A DNA stretch of 64,000 nt from Planctomycetota bacterium. Its GTDB lineage: Bacteria; Planctomycetota; Planctomycetia; JALXBF01. Location of the stretch: positions 1 through 64,000 of the forward strand of contig JALXBF010000029.1 in the NCBI GenBank assembly GCA_026991575.1, given 5' to 3'. The notes below the pieces were generated by a model. That model saw nothing but the letters and a program-made list of their open reading frames with translations. It made no database searches and was not told where the DNA came from. Below are positions 39,537 through 47,930 of this stretch, in pieces (position 1 is the stretch's first letter; each line of letters opens with the position of its first letter). Made by a program: the position numbers and the translations under genes.

Positions 39537-40820
39537 ATGAGATTCAGCCTGGCGCGTTTGACGATGTCGATTATCTCCGCGTTCATGCTCTTGGTAACCG
39601 TCTCCCGGCTAGCGGCCGCCGAACTGCCGCGCGCGAAACCAGAGGACGTGGGGCTCGACCCGGCGAAGCTTGCTGAGATCGCCCGGGTCTGCCAGAAGGC
39701 GGTTGACGAAGGTCTATCGTCCGGTGCGGTGGTCGGCATCGTGCGCCGTGGCCACATCGCCTATCTGGAAGCGTTTGGCTACCGTGACCTGCGAGCGCGC
39801 GTGCCGATGACGACCGACACGCTCTTCCGCATCTTCTCCATGACCAAGCCGATCACGACCGTCGCCGCCATGACATTGTGGGAAGAGGGCAAGCTCGGTC
39901 TGGACGATCCGGTCGAAAAGTACGTCCCTGAGTTCCGGTCGGCGAAGGTCTGGGCGGGTCGGACACCGAAGGGCGAGATGATGCTCGTGGATCCGCTTCG
40001 TCCCATGACGATTCGCGACCTGATGCGGCACACGTCCGGACTGACCTACGGCTTCTACGGCGACACGGAAGTGGACCAGATGTACATGGACGCAAAGCTG
40101 CTGGATCTGAAAAGCAACTCTCGTGAGCTGGTGCGCAAGGTTAGTCGCTTCCCCCTGCTCTACCACCCCGGCGATCGCTGGCGGTACAGCATCGGCGTGG
40201 ACGTGCTCGGCTACATCGTCGAACAGCTTTCCGGCAAGCCTCTGGACGAGTTCATGAAGGAGCGGCTTTTTGGCCCGCTGGACATGCGTGACACCGATTT
40301 CTACGTACCGCCGGAGAAGCTGGACCGCTTCGCCGTCAATTACGGTGTCAGCTACTCGGGAAAGCTCGTCCCGGTGGATGAGCCGCAGAAGAGTCCGCTA
40401 CGGCAGCGCCCGGGGCTACTTTCCGGCGGTGGCGGCTTGATCTCCACAGCGCGCGACTACCTGCACTTCTGTCAGATGTTGCTCAACGGCGGCGAGCTGT
40501 TTGGGCATCGGGTTCTGCGCGCCGAGACCGTGGCCCAGATGACCAAGAACCAGCTTCCCAAACACATCCGCCACATCGCCATCGCGCAACCTCGCGACGG
40601 CTTCGGCTTCGGGCTCGGATTCTACGTCGTCGTAAAGGAAAGCCGGTGGGATCCAGCGGCCGTGGTGGGCGAATACGGTTGGGCCGGCGCAGCCAGCACG
40701 CACTTCTGGATCAGCCCCAAGCATGAGCTGGCCGTCGTGGTGCTGCAACAGCGTATGCCTTACACCGACAAGCTGGCTCGTGCCATCAAGCCGATTGTCT
40801 ATGATGCGATCCGGGACTGA
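39537..40820 (+). CDS. Exported beta-lactamase-family serine hydrolase
   Basis: This 427-aa protein has a signal peptide (MSIISAFMLLVTVSRLAAAEL). The class C beta-lactamase / DD-peptidase / esterase fold is clear: the active-site SMTK (S-x-x-K, about 103), the family-typical MRHTSGLTYG and the YSIG of the Y-x-N position (Tyr with Ser instead of Asn). GWAGAASTHFW supplies the third-motif region. Family members include EstB-type esterases, penicillin-binding proteins and LACTB; substrate cannot be assigned. It lies just downstream of a small membrane protein and convergent with rpsA (13-nt gap). Confidence 0.9.
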   Translation: MRFSLARLTMSIISAFMLLVTVSRLAAAELPRAKPEDVGLDPAKLAEIARVCQKAVDEGLSSGAVVGIVRRGHIAYLEAFGYRDLRARVPMTTDTLFRIFSMTKPITTVAAMTLWEEGKLGLDDPVEKYVPEFRSAKVWAGRTPKGEMMLVDPLRPMTIRDLMRHTSGLTYGFYGDTEVDQMYMDAKLLDLKSNSRELVRKVSRFPLLYHPGDRWRYSIGVDVLGYIVEQLSGKPLDEFMKERLFGPLDMRDTDFYVPPEKLDRFAVNYGVSYSGKLVPVDEPQKSPLRQRPGLLSGGGGLISTARDYLHFCQMLLNGGELFGHRVLRAETVAQMTKNQLPKHIRHIAIAQPRDGFGFGLGFYVVVKESRWDPAAVVGEYGWAGAASTHFWISPKHELAVVVLQQRMPYTDKLARAIKPIVYDAIRD

Positions 40821-40833
40821 CCGGCGACAGCCG

Positions 40834-42219
40834 TTACGGATCCAGCCCGCCCTTGAGCTTACGGCCCTTTTGCGGTGCCCTACCCTGCTCTTGCTGGAGC
40901 CGCTTCAAGTACTCGGCCACCGCCTGCTCTTCTTCCTGGCGCTGTGCTGCTTCGATAGCCTCTCGGCGCGACAGCCTCAGCCGCCTCTGTTCCGGCTGGA
41001 TTTCCAGCACCGTCACAGGAATCTCCTCTCCGACCTCGACCACCTCCGAGGGGCGCGTCACGTGGTGGGGGGCCAGCTCGGAGATGTGGACAAGGCCTTC
41101 CAGACCGGGCTCAAGCTCGACAAACGCGCCGTACTCGGTCAACCGGGTCACGCGACCGCGTGCCAGCGAGCCCGGGGGATACTTGGTCAGAGCCTTCTCC
41201 CACGGGCTGGGCTCCAGTCGCTTCAAGCTCAAGCTCACCTTTCCCTGCTCGCGGTCTACCTTCAGCACCTGGACCTCGACCTCATCGCCCGGGCGAACCA
41301 CGTCCTCAGCCCGCTGAACCCGGTACCAGCTCAGCTCACTCATCGGAATCAGGCCGTCCAGGCCCCCTAGGTCGACGAACACGCCAAACTCCCGCACTGC
41401 CCGCACCCTGCCCCTTCGGACCTGTCCTTCCTGCAGCTCCGCCAGCAATCGCTTCCGCGCCTCCTCACGCTCACGTTCCAGCAGCTTCCGGCGGCTGAGA
41501 ACCAGGCTTTGCTGGGACCGCCGGACTTCCAGCACCTCGCAGCGGAGCGTTTGCCCCACGAACTGGCCTAGGTCTTCGACATGTTCCAGTGCAACCTGGC
41601 TGGCCGGAATGAACGCTCGCACACCACTGACCGATCCTTCCAAGCCCCCGCGATTCTGGCCCGTGATCCGCACATCCAGCACGGTGCCTGGATGCACCGT
41701 ATCCCAATCGAACAGTTCCGCCGCGCCGGGCACGCGCAGCAGGTACAGCCCCTCGTTCGGGTCAAATGCTTCCACGATCAGCTCCACGCGCTCGCCTACC
41801 ATCGGGGGCCGTTCGAACTGTGCCTTAGGCACGACTCCCTGATCGCGGTCACCGATGTCGACAAATACGTCCTCCTCACCCACCGAGACGACCGTGCCGG
41901 TGACCTTGCCGGTCAGCGTCTGCTCCCGGACCGGCCGCATCTCGGCCGCCATCTGGTCGGCCAGATCCTCGTCGCTCAGCGCGGCGAGCATCCGCTCGAT
42001 CTCCGCTTCTTCCTCGTCGTCCAGCACGATGTGCGGACCCCGGCGTCGGAACGGCTGCTCGGCACTACCCGACGACGGCGGCTGTGGCACGGTCCCGGCA
42101 CCGCCTTGTTCGCTCGACGGCTGACCCTCCTGGCCGGATGCCGCGTTCGGCTCGCCGGCAGGTTCCTGAGCGGTCTCTGGCCGTTCCGGCTGCTTGTTCA
42201 GATCCTCAGAACTGCTCAT
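40834..42219 (-). CDS. rpsA: 30S ribosomal protein S1 / S1-domain protein
   Basis: This 461-aa protein has four S1 (OB-fold) RNA-binding domains at about 95-165, 180-250, 270-345 and 360-430. The last two are the most canonical (FGVFVDLGGLDGLIPMSEL; YGAFVELEPGLEGLVHISEL). The first about 90 residues are Gln/Pro/Ser-rich and disordered, a planctomycete-like extension. The C-terminus is basic (GRAPQKGRKLKGGLDP). ATG 42219 follows GGGAGAG; an earlier GTG is unsupported. The protein recruits mRNA to the 30S subunit. Four domains is fewer than the six of E. coli S1 but common outside Proteobacteria. Confidence 0.9.
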   Translation of the reverse strand: MSSSEDLNKQPERPETAQEPAGEPNAASGQEGQPSSEQGGAGTVPQPPSSGSAEQPFRRRGPHIVLDDEEEAEIERMLAALSDEDLADQMAAEMRPVREQTLTGKVTGTVVSVGEEDVFVDIGDRDQGVVPKAQFERPPMVGERVELIVEAFDPNEGLYLLRVPGAAELFDWDTVHPGTVLDVRITGQNRGGLEGSVSGVRAFIPASQVALEHVEDLGQFVGQTLRCEVLEVRRSQQSLVLSRRKLLEREREEARKRLLAELQEGQVRRGRVRAVREFGVFVDLGGLDGLIPMSELSWYRVQRAEDVVRPGDEVEVQVLKVDREQGKVSLSLKRLEPSPWEKALTKYPPGSLARGRVTRLTEYGAFVELEPGLEGLVHISELAPHHVTRPSEVVEVGEEIPVTVLEIQPEQRRLRLSRREAIEAAQRQEEEQAVAEYLKRLQQEQGRAPQKGRKLKGGLDP

Positions 42220-42294
42220 CACCACACTCTCCCACGGCTCCCCCACACGGGCCGGTCCTGGACGAGTACACTAAGTAGCTTCTGGTTCCTCAGA

Positions 42295-42323
42295 ATCCTA
42301 GCTGCTCGCGGTGACGGTGGCAA
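42295..42323 (-). promoter_or_regulatory. rpsA promoter
   Basis: On the minus strand, TTGCCA (42323-42318), a 17-bp spacer and TAGGAT (42300-42295) form a good sigma-70-type promoter. It starts transcription about 70 nt before rpsA. Confidence 0.65.
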
Positions 42324-42399
42324 AAACGCCCGTGTCCTTGATCCGAACTGAGGTCGTATGCCGCTAAGCGGAAAAGAATGCCCGAGGAGTGCCTGAACG

Positions 42400-43617
42400 A
42401 TGGCCAGCCGTACACGAAAGACTGCTCCTATACCCATTGACGACGAAGCGGCCCTTCAGCGTGTGATGAAATTGATGGCAATTCCAGGACCACCGGGCAA
42501 GGAAGCGGCCGTGATGGAAGCGATCTGCGCAGAGTTGCGAGCTGTGGGGCTCAGCGACCGTGACTGGAGCTTTGACGACGCACACCGGAGGTGTGGCTTC
42601 GGGGAGATCGGCAACCTGATCGTGCACCTTCCCGGAACTCGCGACGAGCCCACGCGGCTACTGATGGCTCACGTCGATACCGTGCCGCTCTGCGTGGGAG
42701 CCAGGCCGCAGGTCAGGGGGCGATTCGTGGTGAATTCGAACCCGGAGTCAGGACTTGGGGCCGACAACCGCTCGGGCGCGGCGGCCATCCTGACTGCGCT
42801 GATCGAGCTGCTGCAGCAGCGGCTTGACCACCCGCCGGTGACGTTCCTCTGGGTGGTACAGGAAGAGATTGGCCTGGTCGGATCACGGTACGTGGCGGTA
42901 GACCGCTTGCAGCGGCCAAGGCTTTGCTTCAACTGGGACGGTGACGAACCAGGCCGGGTCACGATCGGGGCGATCGGAGCCAGGCGATTCACGGTTGAGA
43001 TCCGTGGTGTCGCCAGCCATGCCGGCGTGGCGCCGGAGAAAGGTGTCAATGCCCTGGTGGTTGCATCGCTGGCCGTGGCGGAGCTTCAGCGCAAAGGCTG
43101 GCACGGACTGGTCCGCAAAGGCAAGAAGGAGGGGCGCGCCAACTTGGGGGTGGTTGAGGGGGGCAAAGCGACGAACATCGTGATGGACAGATTGCGCATC
43201 GAAGGAGAGCTCCGTAGCCATGACCGCGGCTTCCAGCGGACGATGGCTGCTGCGTACAAGGACGCGTTCCGCACCGCATGCACTCGAGTACGCTCAGTCG
43301 ACGGCAAACAGGCAAAGGTAACGTTCCGAGACGTCGAAGCGTACCGTCCGTTTAGGCTCGATGAGAACGAGCTGTCGGTGCGGGCAGCATGTGGCGCAGT
43401 TCGGCAGCTCGGCTTGGAGCCGGAACTGTACATTGCCAACGGCGGCCTGGATGCCAACAGCATGGCGCGGCATGGTCTGCCCACCGTAACGCTCGGCGCC
43501 GGCCAACGCAACGTCCACACCGTCAACGAGCGCATGCACATTCCCTCGTTTCACAGGGCCTGTCGCATCGCGCTGCGGCTAGCCACGGCGCGGCAGCAAG
43601 AGCTCCTCGGCGTCTGA
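42400..43617 (+). CDS. M20/M28-type zinc aminopeptidase (PepT-like)
   Basis: This 405-aa cytoplasmic metallopeptidase has the dizinc ligands in order: His/Asp in MAHVDT, Asp in GADNRSG, Glu-Glu in QEEIGL, Asp in NWDGDE, and the C-terminal His in NVHTVNE. The lid domain (about 185-300), inserted as in peptidase T and carboxypeptidase G2, carries SHAGVAPEKGVNA. Probable function is cleavage of small peptides or acylated amino acids; the substrate cannot be fixed from sequence. No signal peptide. The gene is divergent from rpsA. Confidence 0.88.
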   Translation: MASRTRKTAPIPIDDEAALQRVMKLMAIPGPPGKEAAVMEAICAELRAVGLSDRDWSFDDAHRRCGFGEIGNLIVHLPGTRDEPTRLLMAHVDTVPLCVGARPQVRGRFVVNSNPESGLGADNRSGAAAILTALIELLQQRLDHPPVTFLWVVQEEIGLVGSRYVAVDRLQRPRLCFNWDGDEPGRVTIGAIGARRFTVEIRGVASHAGVAPEKGVNALVVASLAVAELQRKGWHGLVRKGKKEGRANLGVVEGGKATNIVMDRLRIEGELRSHDRGFQRTMAAAYKDAFRTACTRVRSVDGKQAKVTFRDVEAYRPFRLDENELSVRAACGAVRQLGLEPELYIANGGLDANSMARHGLPTVTLGAGQRNVHTVNERMHIPSFHRACRIALRLATARQQELLGV

Positions 43618-43776
43618 AGCGCAGCCTCCTTCCCTACTGGCGGGTGGTTCAACCGCGACGCCGATGGGCCCCGCGGAGGCCGGTAAGAGGGGGAGCAGAG
43701 CGGGCAGTGATTGAACGTGTGCCGTCGGTGTCTTCTCGCCCGCCGTTCAGGAGCCAGCACGCGAAGTGGACAGCTC

Positions 43777-44157
43777 CTACCGGGTGCGCTGCGTCCAGGT
43801 ACGCAAGCAGTTGCTGCACTGGTACCCGACGCGATTGCCCGACCGCACACCAGTCGGGTATCCGTCGCCACCACACGCCATGCATCGAGAGCGGGAGTCG
43901 AGCAGAGCTGCACCACATGAGGCCCCGGCCATTGCGCCGATCAGCATCCCGCCAAGCCCGGCGAGGCTGCCCAGGGCCGCTCCCAGCACGCCTCCCACGG
44001 CTGCGCCCACGGGCGAATCGTCCCGGCCGTAATACGCACGCGTCGACCACCGCCGGCCACACCCTGGGCAGCGGTAAAACGCGCGGCCTTCGCTGACGCG
44101 GTGAGCCGTCACGGACCGATCGCAGTTGTAGCAGGTGCTCTGTTGTGCCACCGGCAA
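43777..44157 (-). CDS. Zinc-ribbon / glycine-zipper / zinc-ribbon protein
   Basis: This 126-aa protein has an unusual symmetric layout. An N-terminal zinc ribbon (CYNC ... CPGC, about 9-33) and a C-terminal zinc ribbon (CMAC ... CSNC, about 93-118) flank a Gly/Ala-rich hydrophobic segment (about 50-85: GAAVGGVLGAALGSLAGLGG). That segment looks like a glycine zipper that inserts in or associates with membrane. I do not recognise a family. The gene stands alone, convergent with the peptidase gene. A sensor or membrane-tethered nucleic-acid binder is conceivable but unsupported. Confidence 0.7.
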   Translation of the reverse strand: MPVAQQSTCYNCDRSVTAHRVSEGRAFYRCPGCGRRWSTRAYYGRDDSPVGAAVGGVLGAALGSLAGLGGMLIGAMAGASCGAALLDSRSRCMACGGDGYPTGVRSGNRVGYQCSNCLRTWTQRTR

Positions 44158-44401
44158 CTTCCTCCCGTAGCAGTCCCCATCAGTGAAGGCTCCGGCAGAA
44201 ACCTACCCTACGTACGGAACAGCTCGGCAAGTCCTGACACCGGAAGACCCGCGTGCATTGGGCAGGCCAGCACGGACTGGTGCGGGGCCCGATGATAGCA
44301 ACAAGGCCGCTCTCGCCTGCTCCGCGTAAGGGAATCCACCGCCGTCGGTTACGGACTCGCCTAAAATAGCGTGCAACACGACTCACCGTGAGGCGACCGC
44401 G

Positions 44402-45442
44402 ATGAGAAAGGTTCTATCGCTACTGTCACTCGCCGTTGCTGGTCTTGGCCTGCCGTGGGCGCTTGCCATCGTGCACGTCCCGGCTGCTTCGCAGTCTGAG
44501 CTGTGGGCTGAATACGTCGGCGTGTCAGGTCCCGGTGTTGGCAAGCACGTAGTCCTGATTTCGGGTGACGAAGAGTACCGGTCCGAGGAGGCTCTGCCCG
44601 CACTTGCGCGGGTCCTGGCCAAGCGGCACGGCTTCCGGTGTACGGTCCTGTTTGCGATCAATCCGGAAACCGGTACTGTTGATCCGAACTACGTCAGCAA
44701 CATCCCCGGTCTGCATCACCTCGATGATGCCGATCTGATGGTCATCTTCACGCGGTTCCGTGACTTGCCTGATGACCAGATGGCGCACATTGACCGGTAT
44801 CTCCGCTCAGGGCGTCCGGTCATTGGTCTGCGCACCGCGACGCACGCCTTCCGCATCCGCCGCAAGGACAGCCGCTATCGGCACTACGACTTCCGCTACA
44901 AGGACGGTCCCTGGGAAGGCGGCTTTGGTCGCCGCGTGCTGGGCGAGACCTGGATTGCCCATCATGGCCGCCACGGGCGGGAAAGCACACGCGGGATCAT
45001 CGCGCCGGGAGCCGAGAACCACCCGATCGTGCGGGGGATCCGCGACGGAGACATCTGGGGACCAACGGACGTGTACCGCGTCCGGCTACCCCTGCCGGGC
45101 GACAGCAAGCCGCTGGTTCTGGGCCAGGTGCTGGCCGGCATGACACCAGATGCACCACCAGTTTCCGGGCCGAAGAACGATCCGATGATGCCGATCGCGT
45201 GGACGAAGAGCTACGAGATTGAGCCCGGGCATCGGGGCCGTGTGTTTACGACAACCATGGGCGCCTCGGTCGACCTGGTCAGTGAAGGCTTGCGCAGGCT
45301 ATTGGTCAATGCGGTGTACTGGGCGGTGGGCCTGGAGGATCAGATTCCTGAGCGGGCTGACGTTCGTTTTGTGGGCAGGTACGAGCCGACGTTTTTTGGC
45401 TTTGGCAAGTTCCGGAAGGGGTTGAAGCCGTCCCAGTTTTGA
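44402..45442 (+). CDS. Secreted ThuA-domain protein
   Basis: This 346-aa protein has a signal peptide (VLSLLSLAVAGLGLPWALA). A ThuA-like, glutamine-amidotransferase-type Rossmann fold follows (about 48-320): HVVLISGDEEYRSEEALPAL, DADLMVIFTRFRDLP, GRPVIGLRTATHAF, HHGRHG and GPTDVYRV. ThuA homologues are abundant and exported in planctomycetes and are thought to act in sugar metabolism, but the reaction is unknown. The C-terminus YEPTFFGFGKFRKGLKP is typical of this subgroup. Its last 137 bases overlap the convergent yqeG-like gene. Confidence 0.88.
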   Translation: MRKVLSLLSLAVAGLGLPWALAIVHVPAASQSELWAEYVGVSGPGVGKHVVLISGDEEYRSEEALPALARVLAKRHGFRCTVLFAINPETGTVDPNYVSNIPGLHHLDDADLMVIFTRFRDLPDDQMAHIDRYLRSGRPVIGLRTATHAFRIRRKDSRYRHYDFRYKDGPWEGGFGRRVLGETWIAHHGRHGRESTRGIIAPGAENHPIVRGIRDGDIWGPTDVYRVRLPLPGDSKPLVLGQVLAGMTPDAPPVSGPKNDPMMPIAWTKSYEIEPGHRGRVFTTTMGASVDLVSEGLRRLLVNAVYWAVGLEDQIPERADVRFVGRYEPTFFGFGKFRKGLKPSQF

Positions 45443-45941
45443 GCTGATCGCCAAACCACCACAGCACGATCCACTCAAACGGTCGTTTCAACCACGTGCT
45501 GATTGCCTGTCGTCCCGGATATGGCTTGACGAGGATGGCCTTTAGGCCCAGGAGCTTGCCGACCATGACGTCGGCAAAGAGCTGGTCCCCCACGATGGCG
45601 ACCTCGTCTGGAGCCAACGCCAACGCCTCCAGCGCGCGACGCGTCCGCCATGGAAACGGCTTTGCTGCGCGGGCGACGCAGGGCAGCTCAAGTGAGGCTG
45701 CGATGTGCTGACTGCGTTTCCGTCGCGCGTTGGTGACCAGGTGCAGCCGCACGCCGGCGTCCGCAAGCGCGCGGAGCCAGCGCCGCACCTCCTCTGGCAC
45801 GGACCAGCCGCCGTGTGGCATCAGCGTGCAATCGATATCGATGAGCAGCCCACGAACGCCCAGCTCTTCGGCCAGTTCGGGCGTCAGGTCGGTGACATGT
45901 TCCAGGACCAGGTCCGGTCGCAATAGCTTCGCCACGCCCAT
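45306..45941 (-). CDS. YqeG-family HAD-type phosphatase
   Basis: This is a 211-aa protein of the HAD superfamily, class III (YqeG). Motif I is LIDIDCTLMP (D-x-D-x-T kept; the usual Asn is Cys), motif II Thr/Asn in LVTNARRKRS, motif III Lys in AAKPFPWRT, and motif IV Asp in VGDQLFADVM. The conserved domain ends near residue 167. The last about 45 residues (SQKTSARTCPQNERQ) are Ser/Pro-rich and antisense to the ThuA gene, so they may be a late-acquired tail. The start lies 3 nt after the hemD stop, so hemD-yqeG form an operon. Confidence 0.85.
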   Translation of the reverse strand: MGVAKLLRPDLVLEHVTDLTPELAEELGVRGLLIDIDCTLMPHGGWSVPEEVRRWLRALADAGVRLHLVTNARRKRSQHIAASLELPCVARAAKPFPWRTRRALEALALAPDEVAIVGDQLFADVMVGKLLGLKAILVKPYPGRQAISTWLKRPFEWIVLWWFGDQLKTGTASTPSGTCQSQKTSARTCPQNERQPAQESDPPGPPPSTPH

Positions 45942-45944
45942 GCC

Positions 45945-46784
45945 CTAACGGTTCGCGCGCTGCAGTCGTTGGGCCAGCGCCTCAACCAGCGGCTTCATGA
46001 AGAATTGCCGCTCCAGCTCCAGGTGCACGGGCAGGCCGTGGGAGCGCAATCGAGCTGCCGTGACCGGGCCGACTGCGGCAACCACCGTGCGGTTCAGCAA
46101 TTCTGGCAAGCGACCTTGCATGCCAGCTGCATGGGCCACGTCGACGACGCGGTCCACCTGGGGCGCGCTGGTGAAGGCAATCGCATCCACGCGCCCCAAC
46201 TCGATGCTCTCCAACAACCGCAGCACCTCCCGGTCCTCGCTCGCCGCTGCGTAGCGGTACGGCGCAACGGTGTAGACTTCCGCGCCTTTGGCCTTCAGGA
46301 AGCCGGTCAGCTTCTCGTTGGGGTCCTGGCCGTAGAGTTGGACACCGATGCGGCGTCCGGCGAGGTTCTCGTGCTGAAGCGTCTCGATGAGCCCGTCGGT
46401 CGTTGGCCGCTTGGCGGGCAGGTCCGGTCGTAGCCCCAGGTTGATCAGGGCTCGCGCCGGTTTGGGGCCGCGCGTGATCTTGCGCACGTGCAGCAGCGAC
46501 TCGACGAACCGCTCCTCGTTTCCCGTCCGTTGCGCGTGCGCGAACAGACGCCTTACCCCCTCACCCGTCAAGAAAATGACGTCCTCGAAGCCCCGCTCAT
46601 AGAGCCGCTCCAACCAGCCGCGCACGTTCTCCTCGTCCTCAGTGTCGACGATCGTAACCAGCGGGCACCGCAGCGGCGTTCCACCGTGCTGTTCGATCAG
46701 CCGAGCCAATTCGTCCAGCTCGCGGTTCTCCGCCAATGCAATCGTCTTACCACGAAGAGGCTGCGTGGTCGTCTGCTCCGCCAC
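45945..46784 (-). CDS. hemD: Uroporphyrinogen-III synthase family protein
   Basis: This 279-aa protein has the two-lobed HemD fold, with inverted C-terminal motif TSAPQVDRVVDVA and VVAAVGPVTAARLRSHGLP, and the N-lobe TIALAENRELDELARLIEQ. HemD closes hydroxymethylbilane to uroporphyrinogen III, the branch point to haem and cobalamin. Sequence conservation in this family is low, so function is likely but not certain. The GTG at 46784 is preferred (GAAGGAG about 8 nt upstream) over an earlier ATG at 46865, whose N-terminus looks non-coding. It is followed by yqeG (3-nt gap). Confidence 0.82.
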   Translation of the reverse strand: MAEQTTTQPLRGKTIALAENRELDELARLIEQHGGTPLRCPLVTIVDTEDEENVRGWLERLYERGFEDVIFLTGEGVRRLFAHAQRTGNEERFVESLLHVRKITRGPKPARALINLGLRPDLPAKRPTTDGLIETLQHENLAGRRIGVQLYGQDPNEKLTGFLKAKGAEVYTVAPYRYAAASEDREVLRLLESIELGRVDAIAFTSAPQVDRVVDVAHAAGMQGRLPELLNRTVVAAVGPVTAARLRSHGLPVHLELERQFFMKPLVEALAQRLQRANR

Positions 46785-46917
46785 GGCCGTCACTCCTTCG
46801 GTCTGCCACCATGGAAGAGGGGCACATTCACTGATTCTAACGCTGCACGGTCCGGGGTACAGCACAGTCCCGGTTAACGGTTCGTAGAATTCAGCGGTTT
46901 ACGCCGCACCGGGAGCG

Positions 46918-47532
46918 ATGATGCGCCTGTTACGTACGGTGCAACTGGTAACGCTAGGCCTCTGGGTTGGCTCGGGCCTGTTCTTTTCGTACGTTGTCGC
47001 GCCGCATGTGTTCCATTTGTTCACCGAGCGCTTGCTGACAGAACCCCAGGAGGGGCTACCTGCGCTGGACGAACGCATCGGTCGTCGTCTGGCGGGGATG
47101 ACGGTCGGGGCCATCTTCCCCGACTACTTCTGGACCCAAGTGGTGCTCGGTGGTCTGGCGCTTGCAAGTACTGCCGGCCTGCTGGTTGGCACGGGCAGAG
47201 CCTCGGGCCGATCGCTGACCGTTCAGGCGACTCTGTTGGGTGTCGCTGTTGCGGCGCTTGCCGTGCAGCTGGTCTGGGTATTCCCGCGCAGCGAGGTGGT
47301 GCTGGCTGAGGTACATCGTCTGGAGCTGGCCGGTAAGCTGACCGAGGCCGACCAGCTCCGACGGACTTTTGCTCGCTGGCATGGCATCAGTCAACTGCTT
47401 AACCTGACAACGCTGGCCGGTGCCGGGCTGACGCTTGTGCTGGCGGCCTGGCAGGCCGCTGCACCGTCGGCGTCAGAATCGGTTCAGGGCGATACCGCAC
47501 TGCGGTCGTCTGCTCAGGTGGAGGACGGCTGA
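46918..47532 (+). CDS. DUF4149 (TMEM205-like) membrane protein
   Basis: This 204-aa protein has four predicted TM helices (about 6-27, 65-92, 101-125, 155-177). The first carries the DUF4149 pattern VTLGLWVGSGLFFSYVVAPHVFHLF, and a basic/charged loop sits between helices 3 and 4. A GGGAGCG ribosome site precedes tandem ATGs. Function is unknown; relatives include TMEM205-like proteins implicated in resistance to platinum compounds in mammals. It is the first gene of a tight run with the VOC gene (1-nt gap) and trpE. Confidence 0.8.
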   Translation: MMRLLRTVQLVTLGLWVGSGLFFSYVVAPHVFHLFTERLLTEPQEGLPALDERIGRRLAGMTVGAIFPDYFWTQVVLGGLALASTAGLLVGTGRASGRSLTVQATLLGVAVAALAVQLVWVFPRSEVVLAEVHRLELAGKLTEADQLRRTFARWHGISQLLNLTTLAGAGLTLVLAAWQAAAPSASESVQGDTALRSSAQVEDG

Positions 47533-47533
47533 G

Positions 47534-47917
47534 ATGGAGATCCTGCAGTTGAACCACGTGGCCATCCATGTGCAAGACGTCGAGCGAAGCTGTGCCTTCT
47601 ACCGCGATGTGCTCGGGCTGAAGCAGATCGAGCGGCCCGCATTCAGTTTCCCCGGCGCCTGGTTCTCGCTGGGACCGGGCCAGGAGCTACACATCATCGG
47701 CGAGGCTGAGCGGCCGTCGCAAGGAGGGCCACGGAGCAACCACTTTGCGCTCCGGGTGCCTTCGATCCGGCAGGCCGAAGAAGAGCTACGCAGGAAGGGG
47801 ATTGCATTTCAGGGGCCGTGGCAGAGACCGGATGGAGCATGGCAGATGTTCCTTGCCGACCCGGATGGCCATTTCATCGAGCTGTGCGAGCTACCCGAGC
47901 CGACGCCACAGTCTTAG
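47534..47917 (+). CDS. VOC-superfamily (glyoxalase/dioxygenase fold) protein
   Basis: This 127-aa protein is a VOC fold: NHVAIHVQDVERSCAFYRDVLGL (read as NHVAIHVQDVE and FYRDVLGL), SNHFALRV at the second half, and DPDGHFIEL at the end. The metal ligands His (NHVAIHV), Glu/His and the final Glu of FIEL fit glyoxalase I and related enzymes, but a specific reaction is not assignable. ATG 47534 begins one base after the TGA of the preceding gene, so it is translationally coupled. It sits immediately upstream of trpE. Confidence 0.9.
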   Translation: MEILQLNHVAIHVQDVERSCAFYRDVLGLKQIERPAFSFPGAWFSLGPGQELHIIGEAERPSQGGPRSNHFALRVPSIRQAEEELRRKGIAFQGPWQRPDGAWQMFLADPDGHFIELCELPEPTPQS

Positions 47918-47930
47918 TCAGGAGCCGTCA

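Noticed and set aside
47534-47930. A Trp leader/attenuator before trpE
   Set aside because: The upstream space is filled by the VOC gene; no Trp-rich short ORF or terminator is present.
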